From Brachynemurus nebulosus (Eukaryota; Arthropoda; Insecta; Neuroptera; Myrmeleontidae): a stretch of 64,000 nucleotides of DNA. The stretch covers positions 31,036,413 to 31,100,412 of the forward strand of contig JAPWDM010000007.1 in the NCBI GenBank assembly GCA_035578155.1, given 5' to 3'. Numbering within the stretch: position 1 is the first letter of the stretch; each line of letters begins with the position of its first letter. This document shows, in pieces, positions 22,683-35,965 of this stretch. The notes beneath the pieces were generated by a model that was not told the origin of the DNA, ran no database searches, and was given only the letters and a program-made list of their open reading frames with translations. The position numbers and the translations under genes are program-made.

Positions 22683-23929
22683 CAATTAAAAATTTTATTA
22701 TATGTATTATGTTATCCATCTATACGTTTAGGGAAACCATCACGACCATCACACTGAAAGTGTGTTATCCATGTTATTGACCAATACCCGTCCGCAGTAG
22801 TGTGATCACTGATCGTGATTAACCTCTACGTTTCTGTAAAATGTTAATATAAAAATTTACCAAGTACGTATTGGACATGCATTAAGACAGGGTTTCTCAG
22901 CGGTTAGAATTTTTTTTTTAAATTTTTGCGAAATGAAGGGAATTCAACGAAACTGTAAGTTTCGAGACTTTTCTTCGAAATACTCTTAAATAACACATGA
23001 ATATTTTTTTCGAAAATTTAATATTAAAAATGGAGGGGAGTTGGGAAAGGGAAAACAATAAATTTACACACTCCGTTTGAACTTTTACCCCAAAAATTAT
23101 TTGTTTGATTTTATTAAATATAAAATATAAAAAAAAATGTTATATCATTGTAAGATTAATCGTGTTATATTTATTTGGTCGAATACCAGGGAACAAAAGC
23201 TCGCCTAATCGAATATAAATATCAGTTGTAGCAAAAAGTCAAAAGTAATTTGTCATATTGTCTGAATATAGTCGACTATAATATATCAACTGACCGAATA
23301 TGCGAGCTTACCATGTAAGCTCAACTTTTTGATTACCGTAAAATGAAACAAATTGGGACGATTTTGAATTTCACATATCGTATTGTATTTCTTTTACGAA
23401 TACCTATTCTTTAATACATTTAAAAATTATGCCTCTATAAATGATTTTATTATGTTAAGTTTAAGAAAGACATAATATGTTCGTCCTTACGTCTAGTATT
23501 TTTAGATTCAGGTTTATGAATAATTTTATTCGATGTGTCTCAATTGAGTTTATTTTACGGTACATGGTGCGATGAATTGGTGTTTCTATCCTTTTTTTTT
23601 TTCGTTAAATTAAATAAACGGATTACAATGGTATAACTTTTTTCGATTGACTTTCTTTTTCACTTATTGAATTCGCTTCAAAAGTTAAAAAATTTTCGAA
23701 TTTAATTTCGAAAATAATTTTTGAGTATTGGCAAAGTAAATCGGATTTTCTTTTGTAAAAAACTTTGGATTCGTCCGTCTGAAAATATTAACTTAGCTCA
23801 GATTTTCTGTTGTTGTAAAACTTTTGAATTGTAATTTCTTCTGATATGATCGCCATATAAAATTACTTCTTAGAAATTTTAAGAATTATCCATATATTAG
23901 TTTCAGTAGAGTTAGCAGTCAAAGGAATT
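22683..23929. other. No gene seen; lone hAT-like end at about 22888
   Basis: CAGGGTTTCTCAGCGG (22888) looks like a hAT terminus but has no partner. The rest is AT-rich. Confidence 0.4.
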
Positions 23930-24085
23930 TTGAAGCCTTTTTTATATAATCCTGAAAATAATTGAAGGCACACCAAAAGTTTTGAAAATATTTGTATTTT
24001 TTTTTAAGTGTATTTTTTATATTCAAATTTTTTTGTATTTAAATAACAGACGGGCGAAGCCACAGGTAAAAGCTAGGTGCAGATA
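23930..24085 (+). repeat. LINE/SINE 3' tail-like fragment
   Basis: It ends AACAGACGGGCGAAGCCAC followed by AGGTAAAAGCTAG, a tail shared by RTE-type LINEs and derived SINEs in many insects. The upstream 120 bp are similar to 20300-20410. Confidence 0.5.
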
Positions 24086-27000
24086 AAAATAATTTTCTCA
24101 AAAATATACTCTAGATAATATTTTTAAAATATAAATATTTATTGAAATCGAGTAGGTATGGTACTTTGATGTTTATTAAAAAAATTTTGTCGAAAAATAT
24201 GGTAAATATTACAATTTTTTTGTGGTTAAAAATAAATTTATTTTTAAAGCTTATTGAAATTCTGGGCTTTGATACAAGAACCTCGCTATTGGGATAGAGA
24301 GGGCAGGGAAGGCAGCTATCCCGGTCTAGATGCTTGAAAAAATTGCAAATAGTCTGAGATTTTGAACTACCTATATGTTTTTATTAAATGAAGTTTTATT
24401 TAATTTGACTAGTTAGCTTAATACACTTCTGAAATATTATTTTATATATTTTTTTTTTTTTTTTTTTGAAATTAATAACTTTTATTCAGTATTACTCGTT
24501 ACAGCATTATTCTTTTCATTACATTCCCAACTAATACACTCTCACATAGTTACTCTCTTTATGGAAACTCTTTATGGAAAAAAAAACATCCCTTTTAAAG
24601 GATGGCCAATATAGAGGCCAATTTTCGCCTTTAGTAAGAAAATTCTATAGGGTCCTTTGTATACGTTTTACCGTAATCCATTTTTCCAGAATTTATTGTC
24701 AATTCAAAATAAAACCATTCAAAAATTGAATTAAGCCATTTTGAAAAATTTATTTAATTCTAAAAATAATTTTCTCTCTTCATTCAACGTTTCTTTCAAT
24801 TTTCTTTATTTATTTAAACAGAGTGGACTTTTCAGTAAAAATGTGGCATAAGAAAATTGAATTCAAATGAAAATGTGAATTGATTTATATTATTAAGTGT
24901 ACGGTTTGTGCTCTTGGAAATTTTTTTCCTTTTAAGGTTTTTATTTATTTAATCGGCTTTCCTTGTCCACTAATATAATACTCCATAGAGTATTTTTTTT
25001 TCAGTTCATATAACGACGTATTTATTTTATGTATATACGTAGAAAAGAGATAATGTATCTTCTGATATCAACAGATGAAATTTTTGTTAATGTTTTATTA
25101 TATTTCATATAGATAAATACAGTCGTGGCCACAAATGTGTGAGCATTTAACGAATAATCGTTTTGATTGACAAAACAGTGTCAAATTAAACTTGATTACT
25201 TCGTTCACTTCAACACATTAGAACAAAAGTACATAGCTGTGGTAGGTTTAAATAAAGATAAATACTAAATAGCCATTTAGAGCTTTTAAAAAATATTTTA
25301 CGATACACGGTAATAGACTATACTTTACTTAACGGTTCGCTGTAAACGGCATCGACAATTTCGTATATTGTATATTAGTGTTGAACATTAGTGGTGGAGA
25401 GCTATCGACAGTTTCAACTGTCGAAAACACTCGGTGTTTCCTTTTTTGCTATTGATAGTTTTCGACACTTTTTCTGTAACTATTTTTTTTACTTGTAAAT
25501 ACGAGAGATAATAAAAAATTTGGTAGTATGTTTATAGTCTGTAGTGCGTGTTTTGTTTGATAAAAACATCTGTAATTTTCGTTTCGAGCCTCGAATACTG
25601 TGTTAATTTTTTTAGAATTTTCTTTGCTACTTTCGTAATTAAGTTTCACAGCATAATTTTAGCTGAAAGTTTTAGAGGTTTTTTTCAGTGTTTGAATTTG
25701 ATACGTTTGAATTTATTTTAAGTTAATATTGTAGATATTAACTTTCATGCAAACGTATTTGGTTTCTCAATAATTGATGGAGTAATTTAAATAATTAAGA
25801 CAATGGGGGATTATTTTCGGATTGTAATTAATGTAATATAATACTTTTTGTTCATTAAGTGTTACCAAATAAAGTATAAATTTGTTTATTGAATGTTATG
25901 AAATCGATATATTTTCACCTTTTCGAAGAAAGTTTATATCGAGAATCAAGGTTTTTAGGAAAAGTTGCTAGTTCTAATTTATAAAAGTTTGGTGAAATTC
26001 CATAGAAATGTCTTTACATTTTTGAGACACGTGTATACCGGTGAATCGAAACTTCAAAGAAATCGAAAAGACAAAGTTTTAATTGGTGGAAATTTTCTGA
26101 GAATTGTACCTAGGTACGTTATTTTCAATTTTCTTAAACATTTTAAAAATTTTCCATGCTTCTCAAATAATTGTTTGTCATCGTTTATTCATCACACTGA
26201 AAATATTATTTTTAGAATTTTGTAGGTACTTCTAACAACGAAATCCTTATGAATTCGTCATTTCTGTCATCAGACTAGATGGTGTACACGAACTTGATTA
26301 ATTTGTGCAAATTTTAATACTAAACAAAAGATCTAGAGAATGGTGAAATTCTGAGTTAACGCGCGTCTAACTAACATGTACTTATGGAACTTTTTAAACT
26401 GAGCTTTCTCAGGTAATTTTAAATTTGAAAAAAACCAAATATACCAAAGGAGAGGAAAGAGATTTCGAAAACAAAAATCACAATTAACCAATTTTAATTT
26501 GTGATAATAATCGACAGACTTTTTTAGTATTCGGTATTTTCGTAATTCCAAATGCGCCAACCACCTTAGAAATTACAATAAAAAATTGGAACATGTTAAA
26601 CATCTGTGAGTGCAAACGAAAGATAGAAGATAAATCAATAGCAATATTCTAGAAATTTAGAGACATCGTTTTTAGTTAACTATAAATAAAATTCAATTAA
26701 CACAATGTTTATTCGTGAAAGTTTCACTGTACAAACAACTTACCAATTATAAATAAGCTGGAAAATTGATGGTAAATTATACACTCTGAAATTAAAACTT
26801 TCTTGGCAGATCCCCTTATCATAATAAATTAACCCAATAGTAAAATAAAATTTACAAACCTAATACAAATTTAGAAAAAACACGTGAAGACGCCTAGAGC
26901 GTTACAATGTAACTTATTTGCAAATGCGGCCCTGTTCGGAAACTTTTAATGTGAAATAAATCTTGTTTTTCGTAATTGAGAAAATGATAAATGAAATAAC

Positions 27001-27237
27001 AAACTTTTAACTATGTTCAATAGGAGCGCCCGGGGGCGGTGGGGACGGCCGGTGGCCAGATAAGACGAAGGGAGTCGTGTAATTAACTGTTTACAATATA
27101 TTTTTGTATCACTTGATTTTTCGAGTTTCAGAAACTTTTCATTTATAACTTGTGGATGATAAATTCAAAAATCAATCTGATCAAGGTGATATGTTGAAAG
27201 TATTTCAGTGTGAAGGACTGATCGAGAACTGGTATGC
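24086..27237. other. No gene seen; isolated element ends and repeat E
   Basis: A poly-T run lies at 24449-24467. CAGTCGTGGCCACAAATG (25127) resembles a Tc1-like terminus, and TAGTGGTGGAGAGC (25388) a hAT terminus; neither has a partner in view. Repeat E occurs at about 26229-26320 (AACGAAATCCTTATGAATTC), also at 46530. Frames of 66-86 codons show no domain. Confidence 0.4.
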
Positions 27238-27245
27238 GTCTGCAA

Positions 27246-28259
27246 TAGAGCTTGGATACCGGTATTCTGGTACTACCGAAAAACCGGAATATCGGAAATT
27301 TTTAAACGTTTTGTAAAACCGGTATTAAAATTTCAAATACCGGTATTTCGGTTTCGGTATTAACAAAATCAAATACCTACTTTATATATTACATATTTTG
27401 AATATCTTTTTTACGTTAGATTTACAACATAAATTTTATTACAATGTCTTTAGTTTTGCTTAATGTTTTCCATATGTGCAGATGACCAGATATCTTATAC
27501 TTATTCATATTTTTTCATAATTCTGGAATATTTTTAAGTATTTTTCTCATTAAATATCCATTAACAGACATATCCGTTAATTGTTGAGAAAGTTAGGCAT
27601 TATTCAAAGGTGTGGAGGAATTTTCATTACTCACTATCTTTTTGACCAATGAAATCACCGTATTAACGGTATTAACCATTATTCACTGGGCTGGCTTTTG
27701 TTTTGTGTATAATATACGTATTAATTTTTAATTTCAAATATGTTGCGTAGTAACGTCTAAGTAAACAAAATAATGTGAATTTTATTTTGGTCGTTTCCAT
27801 AGATATATACAAAAAATTAATGAAATTAGAGATAGATTAAAAATTTTATTTTTTTAATTTAAAATTTATATTCAATTTTATTTAAATCAGAAAAGAAAAA
27901 AGTCGTAGAAAAAATAGCGTATTCAACTCGCTTGCAATGGCTATTACTCACTCAGATGCACAATTTTGATCTTCGTGAGTAATAGCTATCATTACCAGCT
28001 TGTTGAATAATATACTATTTTCTATAAGAAAAAATACAAAATTATGTATTTAAATTTTTAAACTTCAAAGATGATGAAGTTTGTTATTATTACTGTTACT
28101 AATTAATTTTATTAAATGATTTTTATTGTTTTTTCCTTTTTTCTATACTATCTTCATTCAATACCGAAAAAATACCGAAATACCGGAATTCCGGTATTTT
28201 AAATGCTAATACCGAATAAATATCGGTATTATAAAAAGACACCGGTATTCCAAGCCCTA
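27246..28259. mobile_element. hAT-type element, 1014 bp, made of CCGGTATT words near its ends
   Basis: The ends are TAGAGCTTGGATACCGG and, inverted, TAGGGCTTGGAATACCGG. GTCTGCAA is duplicated exactly at 27238-27245 and 28260-28267. The outer 120 bp on each side are arrays of ACCGGTATT, CCGAAA and AATACCG words. The AT-rich centre contains no transposase. Confidence 0.9.
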
Positions 28260-28267
28260 GTCTGCAA

Positions 28268-29250
28268 CCATCTTCTCAAGGAATGACCTATCACCATCAG
28301 TCGCTACCAGTGACTAGTGATTTTCGAAATGATTAAACTGGTCTTTGAAATCAATTTTCAATACTCTTCAATCTGTTTTTATGAGTGGGTGAAAAAGAGT
28401 TAAGGGTGGCCAGACAGGGTGGGACGAGTTTATTATTAAAACATTTTTTCTAATGGTTAAAAGTTGCGTGATTCGAAGTTACGAATAAAATATTTTATGT
28501 TGATGTAAAAAAATTTTCTTTCATAATTAAATTTGTTACGGAGTTGAGTGAAGTTTTACCGACTTTCATTCGGATGAAGTAAAAGTTTTTTTTTGCCTCG
28601 TATTATGAGAAAAACTTATTTTTTCCGTTAAACTTTAAATATAACAAACATATGACGTAAAGGGGAAAATTCACGTCAGAAAAACTGTCAAGTACGAACT
28701 GGCCTCACACGGCGAGTATCTGTTTGAAGATAATCCGATACGTTAATATTATGAATGTTGTAGGTTACATACTAATTCTAAGAAATAAGAATACAGTCAA
28801 CACTCGATTATCTGATCTCATAAATGGTAAGATCATTACGGATAATAATTCGGTTTTTTTGTAATTGAAATTTACTATAAAAAATGAATAAGCCGTTCGC
28901 GGATAATCAGAAGTTAATTGTATTGCGTTTTTCAGGAATTAAAATTTATTAAAATTATAATTTTTGAAACAAAATTAAATAGTATTGTTCTTTTGTGTTA
29001 AAAATTTGTGCCAACAGGTAAAATTTATACAAATTTTTATAAAATAATTTTTAATGTAACAAGTTTCAAAATTAAAATACCTATTTAGTAAAAAATTCTG
29101 GTACAAAAAAATATATGTATAACGTTGTAAGATTTGAATATAAACTCGAAAAATTTTAGAAAAGTATTTTTTTAGTTCGGAAAAAAAAAGATAAAAAGTT
29201 TTATAATGTAACGTTGTTAATATATACACTGATGTAACAGTACCACAGTT
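28268..29250. other. No gene seen; lone mariner/pogo-like end at about 28797
   Basis: ACAGTCAACACTCGATTATC (28794) fits the terminus of a pogo-like element and GCGGATAATC (28899) an inner repeat of it, but a right end was not found. AAGGGGAAAATTCACGTCAG at 28660 resembles the left end of family G. Confidence 0.4.
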
Positions 29251-29254
29251 TTAA

Positions 29255-29772
29255 CCCTTTCGCTGCAAATGTCCATTGTAATCTTATGTTAACTTGTTTT
29301 AAACACTCAGAGTGGTTGGTGATTTTTGTGGAGGTTGAATTTTTACGAAAAAAAATCATGAAAACCAGTTTAGAGTAAAAAATTTCGTTAAAGTTTCATG
29401 TTGATTAGGAAGATTACTGTCAAGAAAAATGTATTACAGGGGCATTATAACGGAAAATGGGTCATTTTTAGTTATATTTCAAAGGAAAATGCTTCTAAAA
29501 ATCGGAAATCGAAAATTTTTTTTAAATGTTTTTAAGAGTCAAGTTTAATAAGACTCGAATCCGATCCGGCCCATGGATGTCATTTATAGTGATGACTTCC
29601 AAAGTTACAACTTGTCACAAAAAGTTTTTCAAAGAGGGCGGAAATATTTTAGTGTGCATTTGAAAAAGTTTTTTTTGAGAAAGCCACACATTATTTTGAT
29701 AATATCTTGGTCTTTGGTCGTAGAATGATGTGTTCATTGGTACCGATAATCAGGCCGTTTGTAGCGAAAGGG
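29255..29772. mobile_element. piggyBac-like MITE, 518 bp
   Basis: The ends are CCCTTTCGCTGCAAATG and, inverted, CCCTTTCGCTACAAACG. The left flank is TTAA (29251-29254); the right is TCAA, one base from TTAA. The terminal CCCTTT is shared with the elements at 9992 and (as CTCTTT/CCCTTT) 35966. Non-coding. Confidence 0.8.
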
Positions 29773-29776
29773 TCAA

Positions 29777-30794
29777 ACGTGTGTACCACCCGAGAAAATT
29801 TTTTCATTGTTGTTTTATACGATTTAGTTATTAGATAATAACAAATGTTACCCACCACTAGTTGAATTTATAAATATATTTATAGGCTGAAACACATGAC
29901 CAATCAGAATTACACTTGACTCAAAAAGTTTTCCATAACAAACGGTGGAAGTGCAGTGCAATTGAGAAACAAGTGCCAAAAAATGTTAAAAATCTATCTT
30001 ATAATTCACAATAACTTTTAATATCAGAATATTTTCAATAAAAAATTTTCAAAAAATCAAAATCAAAATTTTGTAAAACCGGTATTTTGGCAAAAAATTT
30101 GGCAAACTGTTCGCCGTCGCGCGATCTCACAATAATTTTTGTTGTGTAAATTTTAAATTTTTCGTTCGAATATTACGAATCGACACGTTCGGGTTGTAAA
30201 ATCAGAATAAAAACTGAACGTAACAACCGAAACGTACAAAATAAATAAAAAAAAGAACTGAAACGGAACAAACAAAAACGGAACGGACGAAAATTTAGAA
30301 AAATTTTACCGGTACGATGACGAACGACGTCGACAATACACTAACGTCGTTTCTGCTGATGTAACCTGGTTTCACTTGCTCAAATGCTCACGCGCATCAA
30401 ATGCATGCTTTATTTCTCATATACTCACGGTCGGTGAATGTAGACGTTAACGTACCTATATCTACGTCTTTCGACTTTGTTCGAGGTATTCGTCTTATCC
30501 ATAATCTTACTGTGTACTTGAAAAATGACGTTTAAAAACGGGCGGGGGGGGGGCGAAAAAATCGCAAAAATATCCGCAATATAGTCAGCGAAAAACAATT
30601 TCCGTTTATGTGTTCGAGTGTGGAAGGCGGTATCGGAAGTCTTTTCGGGATTTTCTACGTATTTCGGTGTTAAATTTTTCGTATTTTTAGTAAATTCGGA
30701 GTACGAATTGATATATATGTGCATATTTCATCTACACTTGTTAATCTCCCAGGTAGGTACCTCTGACTTTAAGACTTACCGCCTAAGACACCAA
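29777..30794. other. CpG-rich block 30100-30700, possible promoter or exon
   Basis: CpG dinucleotides are far more frequent than in flanking DNA (for example GACGAACGACGTCGAC at 30319). A plus-strand frame of 94 codons and a minus-strand frame of 99 codons overlap here without recognisable domains. A plus-strand donor-like CAG|GTAGGT lies at 30752. This may be a first exon with promoter; nothing proves it. Confidence 0.3.
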
Positions 30795-30798
30795 TTAA

Positions 30799-31711
30799 CT
30801 CTAGAATCATACGTACACGTCAAAATGACGAACGAACTTCTCTACCTGCTCCAATACTACAACTTGTCGTTGCCTGCTTGTTGTGAAACTTCTGTTATCT
30901 AATTTATTTGTTATTATAACACAGCAAATGTATAAATTTTGTTTATAGTTGCTATCGTTTTATTTATATTGAAATAGAGTGCGTCAAAAGGACGACGATG
31001 TATGATTAACCTATGTTTTTTTTTAAAGATTTTGCACTTCACATATAAAAGTTTTCCTAATTTTTCTAAAGTTTATTAAAGATATGGATGTTATTATTAA
31101 TTTATTCAATGATTATGATAATGTGAAAGATGATTACAGCTGTTTGACTTATAGAGACGAGATAATACTGAAGTTTTAATATATTGAATTGAAAACTAAA
31201 GAATGCGTTTCAAGTGACTTAATAAAAGATTAATCATTTATTTTGTGGAAAATATTTTAATTTTTATTATTTTTTGAGATCTTATTCGAAAAATTACGAA
31301 CAAATTTTAGAAAATTTACAAATGTGCCTAATGGGGAAATAACTACATATCTATAGGAATATTTATGACTGAGAAATTTCACATTCTGTAAAGTCACACA
31401 TGTCCACTGACTCATAATAGTTCATAAATTAATTATTTGAAACACATGTTTTATGATACAATTGATGTATTTATCTATTTTTAATTGAAAATATGCTTTG
31501 ATAAAAAGATTAAAAAAATTAATAAATATTTATATTAAGAAATTTTTCCAAATCTAATTTTTTTAAATATTTTGTTCGCTTTTGTAGTATTGTTATGTAA
31601 AAAAAATGTTTTTTGCAAATAAACTCTAAAACTTTCCGTAAAAAGTCCATTCGTCAAAATGTGGCCGATGTATGATTAACTTTACTCGTAGACCAACGTA
31701 TGATTCTAGAG
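30799..31711. mobile_element. TTAA-flanked element X, 913 bp
   Basis: It lies between TTAA (30795-30798) and TTAA (31712-31715) with perfect 16-bp ends CTCTAGAATCATACGT. The motif GTATGATT recurs near 30998 and 31673 in addition to the termini. Very AT-rich interior, no transposase. piggyBac-like is the most likely class. Confidence 0.8.
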
Positions 31712-31956
31712 TTAAATAAGGTGTTTTCTCTTTAGAGTGATACAACACAAAAATAATACATGAACTTTGGTTCTGATTGACAAATCATTATGGAACTGTG
31801 GAAATACATGAAAACTAATAACACTATGTGGAGAAATGGTCTGATAAATTGGCATCCATAATCCATAATCGATCGTCAATGGTTGTCAAAACTATCTAGG
31901 TAAGGCAACCAAAAATATTGAAGAAACAAAAAAATCTGTTTTTCCTTTTTGTAAAG

Positions 31957-32085
31957 GATCAACCACATTCTCGCGAAGTTGACCGAGCCGAGGTTGGCTG
32001 AGGCAGGCCGAGGCATATGAAGGGCATTATAACACTAGCGTCTACACTCTCGTACTCGGTCAACGTCGCGAGAATGTAGTTGGTC
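31957..32085. mobile_element. Palindromic MITE, family J copy 2 (about 129 bp)
   Basis: The arms ACCACATTCTCGCGAAGTTG and, inverted, ACTACATTCTCGCGACGTTG pair for about 30 bp, and GAGGTTGGCTGAGG and CATATGAA fill the centre. The related copy is at 56945. The flanks are AAAG and TATA, so no duplication is evident. Confidence 0.7.
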
Positions 32086-33804
32086 TATAATAAAATGTAA
32101 TTGTTGTCCTGATTCAGAAACCTTCCCGGGCATGCGTGCAACTCATTAAAGTTTCATCGCAGTCGAATGAATGGTATAGAAACCCATATGGGACAAATAG
32201 ATTTGTAAAGTGAAAATTTGCTTTGCTTGGTCTTTATTGGCGAAAATTTTTTTTAACACTTTCTATTCTTTCTCTGGCCTACCCTATGTCATTTAATTTT
32301 CGTACGATAATTGTGTAAATGACAATTACTTATTTATTTCGTGGAACCCTGAATTGAAAATATAGAATAAATGTTAATATTAAAATATAGATACGTTTAT
32401 CTTAGAACGCATGTATAAAAAGATAATTGTACCCGCAGCGCAGGTGGAAAAACACTTATCTGTCACAAAGAATTCTATCCTTCCTATAAAACATAATATG
32501 TCTATATACATATATATTTATTCGGTAGATGCTCATATGTTGCGTATTCGGCACATTCATTGTGATGGGGATTAGTGAGGTAAGCTCGTCTACATGATAC
32601 GGTAGGAAGTAAAGATTAGCTACCTTGTAATACATATGTTTTCATTCAATGGGTGACACAGATTTGGAAAAATTCGAACGTTTTCAGTTTTTACGTATTT
32701 CCCCGTGTCACTTTTCACCAATTAACCATTTAGAAATTATGATATAAAGGATCGAGAAAAGTACAGAAAATTGAATATTGTAAAATCGGTTGAATCGGAT
32801 TATTTTTTTAACTTTTGTTCGATTTTCATGATCTTTTTCACATATTAGCTTGCTCTTTATTTTTACCATCAAAATAATTATGATTTTGAGGTTATATTAA
32901 GGTTATACACAGGACGTGTCACAATTTGAACACATTGGATGCCATGGTGGACGTGCCGGTAACAGAAAAAATTTTTTTTAATTTAGGCGCTAGAGGCGTA
33001 AAGTAAGGACATAATCATAGATTTTTGATAAAATAAAATTGGCTGGTGTGTTTTAACATAAAAGTTTATCATTTGTTGTCGGAGATAAATACTGGTTAAC
33101 TGTGAAATTACTTTTTTGATTTTTTTTTTACTTTTTCGCCCATATAGGCTTTATAGCGAAACTACAGCTACAAGCTGGAAAAGTATGATAATTAAACCGC
33201 ATTTTATTTTTTTCTTTGGCCGTAAACTCCTGAAATATGGTTAATTTTTATTCACCCCGCTTGCAGGGTTAATAGAAACGTATTAATATGCGCAAGGCTG
33301 TAGAATTTGTTCACTAAATATTATTTTTGAATCTTAGAAACATTATATTTTGTGTGTCAACGTGTTAACGAAAATGTTATAGATAACACTGGATCACACA
33401 GTACATATAAATACATAATAGATATATGAGTATGATAATTTTAAATGAAAATCTTGTAATTTATTATTCAAAATACAAAGAAAATTCATTCAAAGGAATA
33501 TGATTTGCCTTTTGGAGATTAAAAGGAAAAAAGTTCTTTTATGTAAAATCATTTAACAAATAAAGTGATCAGTTTCATTGAATGAAAATTTTTGAATATT
33601 TGGTGAAAATTTTACAATAGACTTTTTTTTATTACTCATTTCAATAGAAACGCCTTACATCTAAGGAAATTTTCTTATTTTAAAAATTGATGATGATTAA
33701 AAATTCACAATAAAAATAAATTTTTTCGTGGAAAATAAATAAAAAATATGATACAGATTTTCATAGAAAAGAAATTCGTAACTTCATATACAATTTGAAG
33801 GATC
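32086..33804. other. No gene seen
   Basis: AT-rich sequence without paired termini or frames above 60 codons that carry a motif. Confidence 0.5.
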
Positions 33805-33808
33805 TTAA

Positions 33809-34675
33809 GGGGGGCCACTAGTGTAACATTTTGAAAAAATTTGAAATTCTTTTTTTTGCATGTTTCGATAGTCTTTAAAAATAACATACTAAAATTTCAA
33901 GTGTATATCTCAAATAGTTTTTGAGTCACAGCCATCCGAAGAGCGGATTCTGATTTTCGTTGTTACCATTGAGGTATTGAGAAATGTACATATGAACGTT
34001 GATAGTTCGGGAGTTTCTGGACGTGGCTGCCAGTCATATGTTGTGGAGAAGCTAGATCCTGTCACATTTAAGTGACTCATCTAGTTCTACTATGACCATT
34101 ATAGTGAGTACATCGTAAATAATTTTAGTAAAAATTCTCAGTGATTAAAAGGTAAAGTAAAGAAAAACTAAATTTTTCAAATTTGCTGCAGTTATAACTC
34201 AAATCAGACAAATCATCCGATCGATTTGATTCTTATTGCAGCTTCTTTTATATATGTTTCTTCGTGCCATGAACCTCCAGTTTTCCAATCGAATAAAAAA
34301 TGTAATTTTTGCAGGCCAAAAATCATCAAATTTTCGCGCAAATTTTGAAACCTTTTTTAAAAAACTTTTTTTTTCGATTGAGATTCACGGCACGCGCAAT
34401 ACCTTCTAGTTTAATAGGCTTTTTGGTTTTTTCGATTTCAGGTACCGTGAAGGTCGCTATCACTGCAGTAGTGGGGGAACTTTTTTTTTTGGAGCCTTTG
34501 GAGATCGCGAATAACTCACTGAATTTTCAATTTTTTGGTCCAAAAATTTTATCATGAATTTATTATATATCAACGAATATATCCTTAAAATAATAAAACA
34601 TTCCATGCAGTAGTTTTCTTTAAAAAAATTCCCAAAAGTCACCTTTTTTTCAGGCGGTCACACTAGTGGTCCCCC
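33809..34675. mobile_element. TTAA-flanked element I, 867 bp
   Basis: It lies between TTAA (33805-33808) and TTAA (34676-34679) with ends GGGGGGCCACTAGTGTAAC and, inverted, GGGGGACCACTAGTGTGAC. The overlapping 82- and 60-codon frames inside are domain-free. GGG-type TTAA termini resemble those of families G and H. Confidence 0.85.
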
Positions 34676-34712
34676 TTAAAGCGCCTACTTAACTTTTATT
34701 GTAAACTAGAAT

Positions 34713-34905
34713 TAGTGTTGGCATTTGTAACATAATTATAGTACGCTTGACATAATTATCAATGAAACATTTGAAAGAATTTTTTCTTTTTCTTGCTCCT
34801 TTAACTGTATTTTTGGCCTGTTTTATAATTTTTCAAGAAATATTACGAAATACTCCAATTTGGCGAGCCTGATCACATAACTTAAAAACAAAAATGCCAA
34901 CACTG
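34713..34905. mobile_element. hAT-type MITE, 193 bp
   Basis: The ends are TAGTGTTGGCATTTGT and AAAAATGCCAACACTG. The flanks ACTAGAAT (34705-34712) and ACTGGAAT (34906-34913) match at 7 of 8. It lies 34 bp from element I. Confidence 0.8.
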
Positions 34906-34913
34906 ACTGGAAT

Positions 34914-35961
34914 GAACTTTATAATTTATTTATAATATGAGATCAACCAAAAATCATTTTGAAACGTCTTTTTCCTTTGTGTTCTTATAATTTAATCCAC
35001 CGTCACAACATTTTTGAAACCCCGGGTTCTAATTCGTCCGTTAACGACCTTTAGAGCTTTTTTTATCCCTCTACGGTTCTCAACGGGTTAATTATCCGGC
35101 ACATAATAACGTGTTATGATACTACCGTTTGTAATTTTTTTTTTGACACTGCATCGAGCTATGTTCTATTCACTAAATAATTCACCACTTTGAAGTGTTT
35201 GATTGTGTTACTGAATCATTTACGTAAATGTTACTAACACCCTTAGCGCCCCAAACACCGCTCGACACCCTTTGTTTATCATTTTAATTAAATCGCTTTT
35301 AGCAACAAATTATTTTTTTTGCCTTTTTTGCCTCTCTTTACATCCGTTTTTTTTCAACGGGTTCGAAGTAATACATGTATGACACATAAATATGTGCCGT
35401 TTGAACGTGTATGAGCGGAATATGTACTATGTGATTTTTATGGATTCACATTAATGGAATAGGCGAAAATTTTTGAAATAAATATTATTTTTTTTCGGTA
35501 GCCACTGCATAATACTGTGTACATTTTTAATGGAATGTCTGCTGGACGTGTATAGTGTAGTGGACACTGGCTCTTTTGTTATTACAGTATCAATGTCCAC
35601 TGAACTTTACATTTTTATAATTATAGTAATAATTCTTTGCTGATACAGGTGCGAGAGTGTAATTCATACTGCGAGAATATCATTAGTATACAGAGTGATT
35701 GTTGTAATAAGTATTTAGATGTTTAGATACATCTAAACATGCACGAAACTATCACGCACAAACTATTTTGTTCTTTATTAATTCTACTTTTCGAGAAAAA
35801 AAGGGATATCGTAGTTCATGTAGCACCTCAATAGAATGTAGTAATCAAAAGTTAAAAAATGTGTCGAAAATGATAGAATGTCAACAAAAATATTTTGAAG
35901 CGTCCTTTGTATAACAAAGTCCTAGGTGTATGTTAAGATTGGAGAATAAGAATAAGAACTT
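34914..35961. other. No gene seen
   Basis: AT-rich sequence with moderately CpG-rich spots (35010-35100) and no frame or paired end. Confidence 0.5.
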
Positions 35962-35965
35962 TTAA

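Noticed and set aside
30317..30360. Short coding first exon MTNDVDNTLTSFLL ending at GAT|GTAACC
   Set aside because: The donor is far from consensus and 14 codons are not enough evidence.
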